From Perlabentimonas sp964490015 (GTDB lineage: Bacteria > Bacteroidota > Bacteroidia > Bacteroidales > Tenuifilaceae), in NCBI GenBank assembly GCA_964490015.1, contig CAZBBA010000014.1, positions 1-64,000 on the forward strand: 64,000 nucleotides of DNA, in the 5' to 3' direction. Position 1 is the first letter of the stretch. Every line of letters begins with the position of its first letter. Both the position numbers and the translations under genes were made by a program. Under the pieces are notes generated by a model. It worked only from the letters and a program-made list of their open reading frames with translations. It did no database searches and was not told the DNA's origin. Below are positions 8,039 through 15,575 of the stretch, piece after piece.

Positions 8039-9184
8039 ATGCAATTTAAGGATATTGTTGGCCAGCACGAGGTTAAGCAGCGGCTTATTAAAAGCGTTAA
8101 GGACGACCGGATTCCACACGCCCAGCTTTTTGTAGGGCTCGAGGGAACGGGTAAGTTGGCACTAGCCATCGCCTATGCCCAGTATATCGCTTGCCAGCAA
8201 AAGGGCGAAAACGACTCGTGCGGCGAGTGCCCTGCTTGCCGAAAATTTCAGAAACTTATACATCCCGACCTACATTTTGTGTTCCCCGTTAACGAAACCA
8301 AAAAAACTGAGGATGATGACGAAAAATTGGGCGGGCGGAGCAGCGACGGTTATATCCAGATTTGGAGGGAAACAATACTATCGTCACCCTATATCACCGA
8401 GCCAGAATGGTATGCTATGCTTGGCCTGGAGAACAAGATGGGAATAATTAGCACCTCCGAGGGGAGCGAGGTGATAAAGAAGATTAGCCTAAAAAGCTTT
8501 GAGGCAGAATACAAGACAATGATTATATGGCTACCCGAACGGATGAACCACTTTGCTGCAAATAAGCTGCTTAAACTTGTGGAGGAGCCGCCCGAGAAAA
8601 CCCTTTTCCTGCTGGTTACCGAAAACCCCGGCAATATTATTGGAACCATCCGCTCGCGTACTCAAATTATTAAGGTTCCACCCATTTCGCGCGAAGATAT
8701 TGCCGTAGCCCTTGTGGAGCGATTCCAAATCTCACCCGAAAAGGCACAGGACATAAGTCGTGTTTCCAATGGTAACTACCAAGTTGCCCTATCGATGGTA
8801 ACCTCCGACGAGGCCAGCCCTTTCTTTGAACTTTTCCGTGATTTAATGCGCGCGTGCTACTCCAACAATATTCTAGGCTTGCTTAGCTGGGTTGAAGCTG
8901 TTTCGTCGTTTAACCGGGAAAAGCAGAAGGAGCTAATTAGCTACTCCCTGCGGATTATAAGGGAAAGCTTTATGCTCAACCTTGGCCTTAACGATATTGT
9001 ATACATTGCCGGAGAGGAGGAAAGTTTCAGCAAAAACTTTTCGCCCTTTATAAATGGCAGTAACGTTGTTCGAATTTACAATGAGCTTAACCAAGCCATG
9101 GAGCACATCTCGCGTTACGGGAATGCGCAAATCGTTTTCACCGATTTAACCATGAAGCTGGTTAAACTAATCAATAAGAAGTAA
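8039..9184 (+). CDS. holB: DNA polymerase III subunit delta'
   Basis: A 381-residue clamp-loader AAA+ subunit that helps load the sliding clamp at the replication fork. A P-loop-like GLEGTGK is at about residues 33-39. The four-cysteine zinc module typical of clamp-loader subunits is at Cys52, 61, 64 and 67. MNHFAANKLLKLVEEPPE and IRSRTQ (the SRC-like region) follow. It starts the holB, ricT-like, gldH neighbourhood on the plus strand. DnaX is longer and its ATPase motifs are more canonical, so delta' is preferred. Confidence 0.92.
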   Translation: MQFKDIVGQHEVKQRLIKSVKDDRIPHAQLFVGLEGTGKLALAIAYAQYIACQQKGENDSCGECPACRKFQKLIHPDLHFVFPVNETKKTEDDDEKLGGRSSDGYIQIWRETILSSPYITEPEWYAMLGLENKMGIISTSEGSEVIKKISLKSFEAEYKTMIIWLPERMNHFAANKLLKLVEEPPEKTLFLLVTENPGNIIGTIRSRTQIIKVPPISREDIAVALVERFQISPEKAQDISRVSNGNYQVALSMVTSDEASPFFELFRDLMRACYSNNILGLLSWVEAVSSFNREKQKELISYSLRIIRESFMLNLGLNDIVYIAGEEESFSKNFSPFINGSNVVRIYNELNQAMEHISRYGNAQIVFTDLTMKLVKLINKK

Positions 9185-9242
9185 CCATCAACACTTAATG
9201 CATCAAGTGCTGGTGCAGTGATGAATAAACTATCAAAATTGC

Positions 9243-9250
9243 TACCTTTG
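9243..9250 (+). promoter_or_regulatory. Candidate -7 element for the ricT-like/gldH genes
   Basis: TACCTTTG followed by C, 24 bp before the ATG at 9275. This suggests a promoter separate from that of holB. Confidence 0.5.
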
Positions 9251-9274
9251 CAGCACGATAAATAACTCGAAACT

Positions 9275-10420
9275 ATGGAAAAGAGCATTTGCTCTCGCGG
9301 AATAATTGTAACTGAGGTTGAGGGAGCCGAGAGTTCCGTTTGCCAGAACAACGGCTGCGCAAAGCTTAGCACCCACGACTGGTTAAGCGATATACCTACC
9401 CCTCCTATTGAAACTGATATTGTTGAGGTACAATTCAAGAATACACGTAAGGCATTTTTCCGCAACGCCAACAACCTTCCCCTCAAGAAGGGCGATGTTG
9501 TTGCCGTTGAGGCATCGCCAGGTCACGATATAGGAACCGTAACCCTATTAGGCTGGTTGGTTAACCGGCAAATGGTTAAGGCAGGTGTAAAATCTGAGGA
9601 GACAGAATTTAAGAAGGTTTACCGTAAGGCCAAACCTGCCGATATTGAAAAATGGCTCGAAGCTATATCATTGGAACACAATACCATGATTCGTACTCGC
9701 CAAATTGTAACCGACTTAGGCTTAAACATGAAGATTGGCGACGTGGAGTTCCAAGGCGATAGAACCAAAGCCGTTTTCTACTACATTGCCGACGAGCGGG
9801 TCGATTTCAGGGAGCTTATCAAGATTCTGGCCGAGGAGTTCCAGATTAGGGTTGAGATGCGCCAAATTGGCGCCCGACAGGAAGCTGGACGAATTGGAGG
9901 GATTGGATCGTGTGGCCGTGAGCTTTGCTGCTCATCGTGGATCAACAACTTTGTTTCGGTAACCACCAACTCGGCCCGAGTACAGGAAATTTCGCTAAAT
10001 CCTCAGAAACTAGCGGGCCAATGTGGAAAACTTAAATGCTGTCTCAACTACGAACTCGATAGCTACGTAGATGCCCGCAAGGATTTTCCCAGAACTAACA
10101 TCGCCCTTGAAACAAAGGATGCACTATACTACCATCAGAAAACCGATATCTTTAAGCGCACCATGTGGTATAGCAGCGATCCTAACTCATCAATAAATCT
10201 TACGCCCGTACCCGTGGCGCGAGTTAAGGAGATTATTGCTCAAAATGCCAAGGGCATTAAGCCCCTTAAGCTGGTTGAACACGTGGCATCGCAGGACGAG
10301 AAGGTTGAGATTGGCTACGGAAGCGTTATTGAGCAGGATAGCCTCACCCGTTTTGATGATAAAAAGCGGAAACCTTCGAAGAAAAGACGAAAAGGCAAGA
10401 GGAGACCCGGCAATGAGTAG
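9275..10420 (+). CDS. PSP1-domain protein, RicT (YaaT) family
   Basis: A 381-residue cytoplasmic protein with the PSP1 C-terminal domain. The conserved Cys clusters are visible: GSCGRELCC near residue 211 and QCGKLKCC near residue 250. In Bacillus, RicT works in a Ric complex that carries Fe-S clusters and affects RNA processing and development; the role in Bacteroidota is unknown. The last 20 residues are very basic. Its final codons overlap the start of gldH by 8 bp, so the two are translationally coupled. Confidence 0.88.
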   Translation: MEKSICSRGIIVTEVEGAESSVCQNNGCAKLSTHDWLSDIPTPPIETDIVEVQFKNTRKAFFRNANNLPLKKGDVVAVEASPGHDIGTVTLLGWLVNRQMVKAGVKSEETEFKKVYRKAKPADIEKWLEAISLEHNTMIRTRQIVTDLGLNMKIGDVEFQGDRTKAVFYYIADERVDFRELIKILAEEFQIRVEMRQIGARQEAGRIGGIGSCGRELCCSSWINNFVSVTTNSARVQEISLNPQKLAGQCGKLKCCLNYELDSYVDARKDFPRTNIALETKDALYYHQKTDIFKRTMWYSSDPNSSINLTPVPVARVKEIIAQNAKGIKPLKLVEHVASQDEKVEIGYGSVIEQDSLTRFDDKKRKPSKKRRKGKRRPGNE

Positions 10421-10889
10421 GAATATAATTAGGCTTAGCATAATTATGCTAGCTGCAATTGCAGCCACATCGTGTGGTAACATATCGGTGTACAACCGCA
10501 ATGTTGATATTCCAAAAGAAATCTGGAGTATCGATAGCATTGCAACATTTAAAGTTGATATTCAAGACACCATCTCGGTGCATCATGTATACATTAACAT
10601 CCGCAACACCACCGACTACCCCAACAGCAATCTTTACCTGTTCATCAATACCACCTCTCCACGCGGAGCATCGCTTCGCGATACCCTGGAGTGTTACCTT
10701 GCCGATTCTAGGGGAAACTGGCTGGGTAAAGGCTTTGGTGCAATCCGCGACAGCCAAGTTCCCTACAAGCGATTTGTTCGGTTCCCCGAGGTGGGAATTT
10801 ATGAATTCAACATTCAGCAAGGAATGAGAACAACCCAGCTCAAGGGAATCGCATCGGTAGGAATTAGAGTTGAAAGGCTAAAACCGTAA
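10413..10889 (+). CDS. gldH: Gliding motility lipoprotein GldH
   Basis: A 158-residue lipoprotein with lipobox AATSC (Cys21), starting at the ATG that overlaps the previous stop. The body has the GldH pattern: NVDIPKEIW, then VDIQDTISVHHVYINIRNT, a DSRGNWLGKG block, and a final GIASVGIRVE strand. GldH is required for gliding in Flavobacterium. Its gene often follows a PSP1 gene in Bacteroidota, which fits here. Longer frames upstream were rejected because they run through the PSP1 gene and hide the signal peptide. Confidence 0.88.
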   Translation: MSRNIIRLSIIMLAAIAATSCGNISVYNRNVDIPKEIWSIDSIATFKVDIQDTISVHHVYINIRNTTDYPNSNLYLFINTTSPRGASLRDTLECYLADSRGNWLGKGFGAIRDSQVPYKRFVRFPEVGIYEFNIQQGMRTTQLKGIASVGIRVERLKP

Positions 10890-10939
10890 ATCAACCTCTG
10901 AGTTCACTCAATTTATACAAAAATATCTTTAGTTAAGCC

Positions 10940-11641
10940 GTGGGAAAAAATAAGCTGCGAAAATTCGCCGAGAACAAAACTTTTGAGAATCTTTTTCAAC
11001 CTACTTTTGACGATGTTTGGCGAAAGGATCATCCAATCAAAGGCGAATGGAATAAAACTTTTTTTAAGAATAACAACCCCATTGTGCTTGAACTTGGTTG
11101 TGGCAAAGGGGAGTACACAATAAACCTGGCCAAAATGTTCCCCAATAAAAATTTTATTGGGGTCGATATAAAGGGCGCCAGACTCTGGAAGGGTGCCAAG
11201 GAGGCCACAGAAACGGGGATGCCCAACGTGGCGTTTCTGAGAACCCGAATAGAGAACATCGTATCGTTCTTTAACCCCGAGGAGGTGAGCGAAATTTGGA
11301 TTACCTTCCCTGATCCACAGCCTAGACCTGCAAGGGCAAAGAAAAGACTCTCGTCGAGCAAATTCCTGTCGTACTACCAGCAATTTGTTAAAGCTAACGC
11401 CATTATACACCTAAAGACCGATAGTCAGGGTCTTCACGAGTACACCAAAGCGCTGGTTGAGCAGAATGAGCTTAAAGTGCATATCTGTACCAACGACCTT
11501 TACAACTCTGGCATTGCCGACTCTATACTATCCATTAGAACATTCTACGAGTCGATGTTTCTGGAACAGGGAAAGCCGATTACCTATATCCGCTTCGAAC
11601 TCGACAACCAAAAACCACTAAAAGAACCCTTACTTGACTGA
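10940..11641 (+). CDS. trmB: tRNA (guanine-N7-)-methyltransferase
   Basis: A 233-residue SAM-dependent methyltransferase forming m7G46 in tRNA. The SAM motif LELGCGKGEYT is near residue 50. The family block IWITFPDPQPRPARAKKR and the later HLKTD are present. A GTG codon at 10940 gives the expected N-terminus. A TATCTTTA sequence at 10924-10931 could be a weak promoter. It overlaps the next gene by 8 bp. Confidence 0.95.
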   Translation: MGKNKLRKFAENKTFENLFQPTFDDVWRKDHPIKGEWNKTFFKNNNPIVLELGCGKGEYTINLAKMFPNKNFIGVDIKGARLWKGAKEATETGMPNVAFLRTRIENIVSFFNPEEVSEIWITFPDPQPRPARAKKRLSSSKFLSYYQQFVKANAIIHLKTDSQGLHEYTKALVEQNELKVHICTNDLYNSGIADSILSIRTFYESMFLEQGKPITYIRFELDNQKPLKEPLLD

Positions 11642-11969
11642 CCAAAACTTTTTTGAAAAAGTTTACGCCGTAACCCAATTAATTCCCGTTGGGCGAGTAA
11701 CCAGCTATGGCGCTATTGCCAGCTACCTGGGTTCTCCTCAATCGGCACGAATGGTTGGTTGGGCGCTCAACACCACAAAACGATGCCCCCAATGGGTACC
11801 GGCCCACAGGGTTGTTAATCGTAACGGAATACTTACCGGTAAGATGCATTTCCCCGGAAGCGAAACCATGTGCGAGCTGTTGGAGAGCGAAGGCATTATA
11901 ATTGAAAACGATAAAATTCAGAGTTTTGACGATGTGTTCTGGGATCCAAACAGAGAACTAGAACCGTAA
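11634..11969 (+). CDS. Alkyltransferase-like (ATL) protein, MGMT family without catalytic Cys
   Basis: A 111-residue DNA-binding protein of the MGMT fold. The canonical PCHR active site is replaced by PAHRVVNRNG, so it cannot accept alkyl groups. ATL proteins instead bind O6-alkylguanine, flip it and pass it to nucleotide excision repair. Other features are VPVGRVTSYG-like IPVGRVTSYG, the helix-turn-helix ARMVGWAL and the Arg finger. It starts at TTG (11634) within the end of trmB, an arrangement that implies co-translation. Confidence 0.88.
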   Translation: MTDQNFFEKVYAVTQLIPVGRVTSYGAIASYLGSPQSARMVGWALNTTKRCPQWVPAHRVVNRNGILTGKMHFPGSETMCELLESEGIIIENDKIQSFDDVFWDPNRELEP

Positions 11970-12013
11970 AACACTGCATTAGAGTGCTGACACAAAAACC
12001 TTTTTCATATTTC

Positions 12014-12045
12014 ATTGTTTTGATCTTTTAGAATCAATACCTTTG
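12014..12045 (+). promoter_or_regulatory. Candidate promoter of the Mrp/NifU operon
   Basis: ATTG at 12014-12017, a 20-bp spacer, then TACCTTTG at 12038-12045. This is one of the best two-part Bacteroidota-type promoters in the window, 28 bp before the ATG. Confidence 0.65.
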
Positions 12046-12073
12046 CGGTTTATTTAAATCAATTAAAAACAAC

Positions 12074-13183
12074 ATGACTCTATCGGAGCAATCAATACAC
12101 GATACGCTTAGGGCAATAAAGCACCCTGAGCATGGCAACGATATCGTTTCGCTAGGGATGATCCAGAATCTGAAATTCGATTCTACTCAGATTTCCTTCA
12201 CCCTGCAGCTACTCAAGAACAACGATCCATTTGCCTCATCCATTAAAAAGATGGCGGGCAAAGCCTTAAGCCAAGCCTTTGGAGAAACAGTAACCACTAA
12301 CATCGAATTGAAAGCAACCGTGGCGCAACCCAAAGAATCGCCCTATAAAACGCAAGCATCGGTGAGCAAAGTGAAGAACATTGTGGCCGTGGCCTCGGGT
12401 AAAGGCGGTGTTGGTAAATCGACAATAGCTGTTAACCTAGCAGTGGCTATGGCCCGAACCGGCGCAAGTGTGGGGTTAATTGATGCCGATATTTTCGGCC
12501 CATCAATTCCCAAGATGTTTGGAATGGAGGACGTTCGTCCTGAGATTTATAAAGAGGATGAACTTGAACTCATTAGGCCTGTTGAGAACTATGGTGTTAA
12601 GCATCTCTCCATTGGTTACTTTGTAAACCCCAGCGAGGCCCTAGTTTGGCGTGGGCCTATGGCCACAAATGCGCTTAAGCAGTTGATCCATCAAGGAGCC
12701 TGGGGCGAACTCGATTACCTATTCGTGGACATGCCTCCCGGAACTAGCGATATTCATCTAACCCTTGTACAAGAGGTAGCGCTTACCGGTGCGATAGTTG
12801 TAAGCACGCCTCAGGACGTGGCTCTAGCCGATGCCATAAAGGGTATCAGCATGTTTACGGGCAAATCGGTAAATGTTCCTGTACTCGGATTGGTTGAGAA
12901 TATGGCCTGGTTTACCCCCGAGGAGTTACCCAATAATCGCTACTACATCTTTGGAAAAGATGGCTGTAAAAAACTTGCCGACAGAATGCGATTGCCACTT
13001 TTGGGACAAATTCCCATTGTGCAAAGTATTCGCGAGGGTGGCGATAGTGGTATGCCCGCTGCACTAATAGAAGGGCCGTTGTCGACTGCCTTTGATGAGC
13101 TGGCGGCCAATGTTATCAGAGAGGTTGCTTTACGAAAAGATCAATTGCCCCCCACACAGAAAGTTGAGATTAAGCATAAATAG
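12074..13183 (+). CDS. Mrp/ApbC-family Fe-S cluster carrier ATPase
   Basis: A 369-residue P-loop ATPase for Fe-S cluster delivery in the cytoplasm. Residues 1-85 form an MIP18 (DUF59) domain. The deviant Walker A GKGGVGKST is at about 109-117, with DADIFGPSIPKMFG and DMPPGTSD downstream. The usual CxxC metal-bridging motif after ENMA is absent: the sequence there is WFTPEELPNNRYY. The downstream NifU-like gene carries a CxxC and is only 22 bp away, so the two may act together. Confidence 0.92.
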   Translation: MTLSEQSIHDTLRAIKHPEHGNDIVSLGMIQNLKFDSTQISFTLQLLKNNDPFASSIKKMAGKALSQAFGETVTTNIELKATVAQPKESPYKTQASVSKVKNIVAVASGKGGVGKSTIAVNLAVAMARTGASVGLIDADIFGPSIPKMFGMEDVRPEIYKEDELELIRPVENYGVKHLSIGYFVNPSEALVWRGPMATNALKQLIHQGAWGELDYLFVDMPPGTSDIHLTLVQEVALTGAIVVSTPQDVALADAIKGISMFTGKSVNVPVLGLVENMAWFTPEELPNNRYYIFGKDGCKKLADRMRLPLLGQIPIVQSIREGGDSGMPAALIEGPLSTAFDELAANVIREVALRKDQLPPTQKVEIKHK

Positions 13184-13205
13184 TAACAATTTAAAAAACT
13201 TTACA

Positions 13206-13448
13206 ATGAGCAGAGAAGAAGTAGTAAAAAAGGTTGGCGCCGCAATCGAGCTGGTTCGCCCTTTCCTTCAGAACGACGGTGGCGATATTTCGCTGGTTGA
13301 GGTAACTGACGATTTAACTGTGAAGGTGGAACTCCACGGTGCCTGTGGCAGCTGCCCCTACAGCCTAATGACACTAAAGAATGGCGTAGAACAAGCTATT
13401 CGCAGGGATGTTCCCGAAATTAAGGAGGTGGTTGCTGTTAACATGTAA
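13206..13448 (+). CDS. NifU C-terminal-domain protein (Fe-S scaffold)
   Basis: An 80-residue stand-alone NifU C-terminal domain. It has NDGGDISLVEV and the cluster-binding GACGSCPYS (Cys47 and Cys50). Such proteins assemble or transfer [4Fe-4S] clusters. The start at 13206 is chosen because earlier in-frame Met codons lie inside the Mrp gene. It is cotranscribed with Mrp and followed by a strong terminator. Confidence 0.92.
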   Translation: MSREEVVKKVGAAIELVRPFLQNDGGDISLVEVTDDLTVKVELHGACGSCPYSLMTLKNGVEQAIRRDVPEIKEVVAVNM

Positions 13449-13460
13449 TAGCCATTACAC

Positions 13461-13501
13461 AAAGAATAAAAGCCTCGGGATTTCCGAGGCTTTTATTCTT
13501 T
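13461..13501. terminator. Bidirectional terminator between the nifU-like gene and speA
   Basis: A perfect 18-bp inverted repeat (13461-13478 with 13484-13501) with a GATTT-type loop and A/T-rich outer arms. It supplies a U-run in both directions for the two converging genes. Confidence 0.9.
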
Positions 13502-13517
13502 TGTGCTTGTATCAATG

Positions 13518-15410
13518 TTACTCTAAATAGGTATAGCCGTATAGCCCCGATCGGTAGTTCGACAGAAACTCTTTCCCCTCCTCGGTGGTAATGGTACCAG
13601 CCTTAACGGCTCCTGTAACCCAGGTTTCAACCGTTCTAACCAATTTTTTGGCATTGTACTGAACATAGTCGAGCACTTCGGCAACGGTTTCGCCATCAAT
13701 CACCTGATCAATACTATAGCCCTTATCATCAACCGAAACGTGTACCGCATTGGTATCGCCAAAAAGGTTGTGAAGGTCACCCAAGATTTCCTGATATGCA
13801 CCTACCAGAAAAACTCCAATATAGTATGGCTCACGAGGTTTTGGAGTATGAACAGGAAGGTAGTACGAGAAATTTCGAGTAGCTATAAAGTTATCGATCT
13901 GACCATCGGAATCGCAGGTAATATCCTGTATTGTTGCCGAGCGGTCGGGCTTCTCATCGTGGCGTTGCAGGGGAATAACCGGGAAAATCTGATCAATTGC
14001 CCACGCATCGGGTAGCGATTGGAATAACGAGAAGTTGCAAAAATACTTATCGGCCAGCAACTTGGGCAACTGCCTTAGCTCGTCAGGAACATGTTTCATC
14101 ACCGAAGTGATGGCATGAATATCCTTGGCAATCGACCAGAAAAGCTTTTCAATCTGAGCACGTGTTTTTAGGTCGAGGATTCCCAAGCTGAACCTATCGA
14201 GGGCTTCCTCGCGGATTTGCTGTGCATCGTGCCAGGTCTCGAGCATTCGAGGCTGATTCAGCGAATCCCAAAGGGAGTAGAGTTCCTGAACTAGTTCGTG
14301 CTCATCCTCGGCTAATTCCTCGTTCTCGTCCCAAGTGGGAAGGCTAGCGGTTTCCAACACTTCAAATACAAGCACTGAGTGATGAGCAGTTAGCGATCGG
14401 CCCGACTCAGTTATGATATTTGGATGTGGCAACTCGTTCTTATCGGCTGCATCAACAATTGCCGAAACGGCGTCGTTTACATACTCCTGAATGCTGTAAT
14501 TCACACTACTACCGCTATCGGCAGAGCGAGTGCCATCGTAATCAACCCCAAGGCCGCCACCAATATCAACAAACTCAACGTTGAAGCCCATTCTGCTAAG
14601 TTCAACGTAGAACTGAGACGCTTCGCGCAGGGCAATTTTTATTCTGCGGATTTTAGTCACCTGGCTTCCCACATGGAAGTGAAGGAGTTTTAGGCAATCC
14701 TCCATCTTATTCTTTTCGAGAAAATCGAGGGCATCGAGTAACTCGCTTGAGGTTAATCCAAACTTGCTCACATCGCCTCCGGAATCCTCCCACTTGCCAC
14801 TGCCAGAGCTGGCCAGCTTAATTCTGATTCCGATATTTGGTTTAACCCTTAGTCTTTTGGCTATTTTAGTGATAAGCTTTAATTCGTTTAGCTTTTCCAC
14901 CACAAGGAATATTCTGCGACCCATTTTTTGAGCTAGCAGCGCAAGTTCAATGTAATCTTCGTCCTTGTATCCATTACAAACAATCAGCGAATCGTTATCG
15001 GTATTAATGGCGATAACGGCATGCAACTCGGGCTTGGAACCGGCCTCGAGGCCAATATTAAATTTTTTACCGTGGCCAACAATCTCCTCAACCACAGGGC
15101 GCATCTGGTTTACCTTAATGGGGTAGATAACAAAATTTTGTCCCTTATAGTCGTACTCCTCGGCGGCAGCTTTAAAACAACTCGACATTTTTTCAATTCT
15201 GCTATCGAGGATATCGGGGAAGCGGATTAGCATCGGGGTAGCCACATCGCGCAGCTGCAACTCATCGACAAGTTCTTTTAGGTCGATGGCTACGCCATCT
15301 TTACGTGGAGTTACCTCAACGTTGCCTTTATCGTTTAGCGAAAAGTAGCTTACCCCCCAACCCTTAATGTTGTAGAGTTCACCAGAGTCCTCAATGCGCC
15401 ATTTTCTCAT
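13518..15410 (-). CDS. speA: Biosynthetic arginine decarboxylase
   Basis: A 630-residue PLP enzyme converting arginine to agmatine for polyamine synthesis. The PLP lysine lies in IYPIKVNQ (Lys99). Other family blocks are GLEAGSKPEL, CNGYKDEDYI, HFHVGSQ, DIGGGLGVDYDG and TESGRSLTAHH. Length matches the SpeA family rather than LysA-type decarboxylases of about 400 residues. It is alone on its strand. No agmatine-processing gene is in the window. Confidence 0.96.
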   Translation of the reverse strand: MRKWRIEDSGELYNIKGWGVSYFSLNDKGNVEVTPRKDGVAIDLKELVDELQLRDVATPMLIRFPDILDSRIEKMSSCFKAAAEEYDYKGQNFVIYPIKVNQMRPVVEEIVGHGKKFNIGLEAGSKPELHAVIAINTDNDSLIVCNGYKDEDYIELALLAQKMGRRIFLVVEKLNELKLITKIAKRLRVKPNIGIRIKLASSGSGKWEDSGGDVSKFGLTSSELLDALDFLEKNKMEDCLKLLHFHVGSQVTKIRRIKIALREASQFYVELSRMGFNVEFVDIGGGLGVDYDGTRSADSGSSVNYSIQEYVNDAVSAIVDAADKNELPHPNIITESGRSLTAHHSVLVFEVLETASLPTWDENEELAEDEHELVQELYSLWDSLNQPRMLETWHDAQQIREEALDRFSLGILDLKTRAQIEKLFWSIAKDIHAITSVMKHVPDELRQLPKLLADKYFCNFSLFQSLPDAWAIDQIFPVIPLQRHDEKPDRSATIQDITCDSDGQIDNFIATRNFSYYLPVHTPKPREPYYIGVFLVGAYQEILGDLHNLFGDTNAVHVSVDDKGYSIDQVIDGETVAEVLDYVQYNAKKLVRTVETWVTGAVKAGTITTEEGKEFLSNYRSGLYGYTYLE

Positions 15411-15439
15411 GAAAGGATAGGTTTTAAATGATGATTAAA

Positions 15440-15483
15440 CAAAAATAGGGATGTTACCCACCCTGAAATTCAGGGCAAAGATA
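15440..15483 (-). promoter_or_regulatory. Candidate speA promoter elements
   Basis: Two -7-like octamers on the minus strand upstream of speA: TATTTTTG at 15440-15447 and TATCTTTG at 15476-15483. Neither has a clear -33 TTG at the right distance, so which is used cannot be told. Confidence 0.4.
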
Positions 15484-15520
15484 ACAATAATATAATTTAT
15501 GACTACTTCAATACATGCAT

Positions 15521-15550
15521 AAACACAAAAGGCTGCCCAAACGGTCAGCC
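15521..15550 (-). terminator. Terminator of the T9SS S1-type protease gene
   Basis: Stem GGCTG(CC) / (GG)CAGCC at 15531-15550 with a one-base bulge. On the minus strand it is followed by TTTTGTGTTT. It lies 26 bp after the protease stop. Confidence 0.6.
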
Positions 15551-15575
15551 CTATGCAATACGTTTAATGGAAAAA

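Noticed and set aside
10236..10412. An N-terminal extension of gldH
   Set aside because: It overlaps the end of the PSP1 gene in another frame and would bury the lipoprotein signal. The ATG at 10413 gives the correct lipobox.
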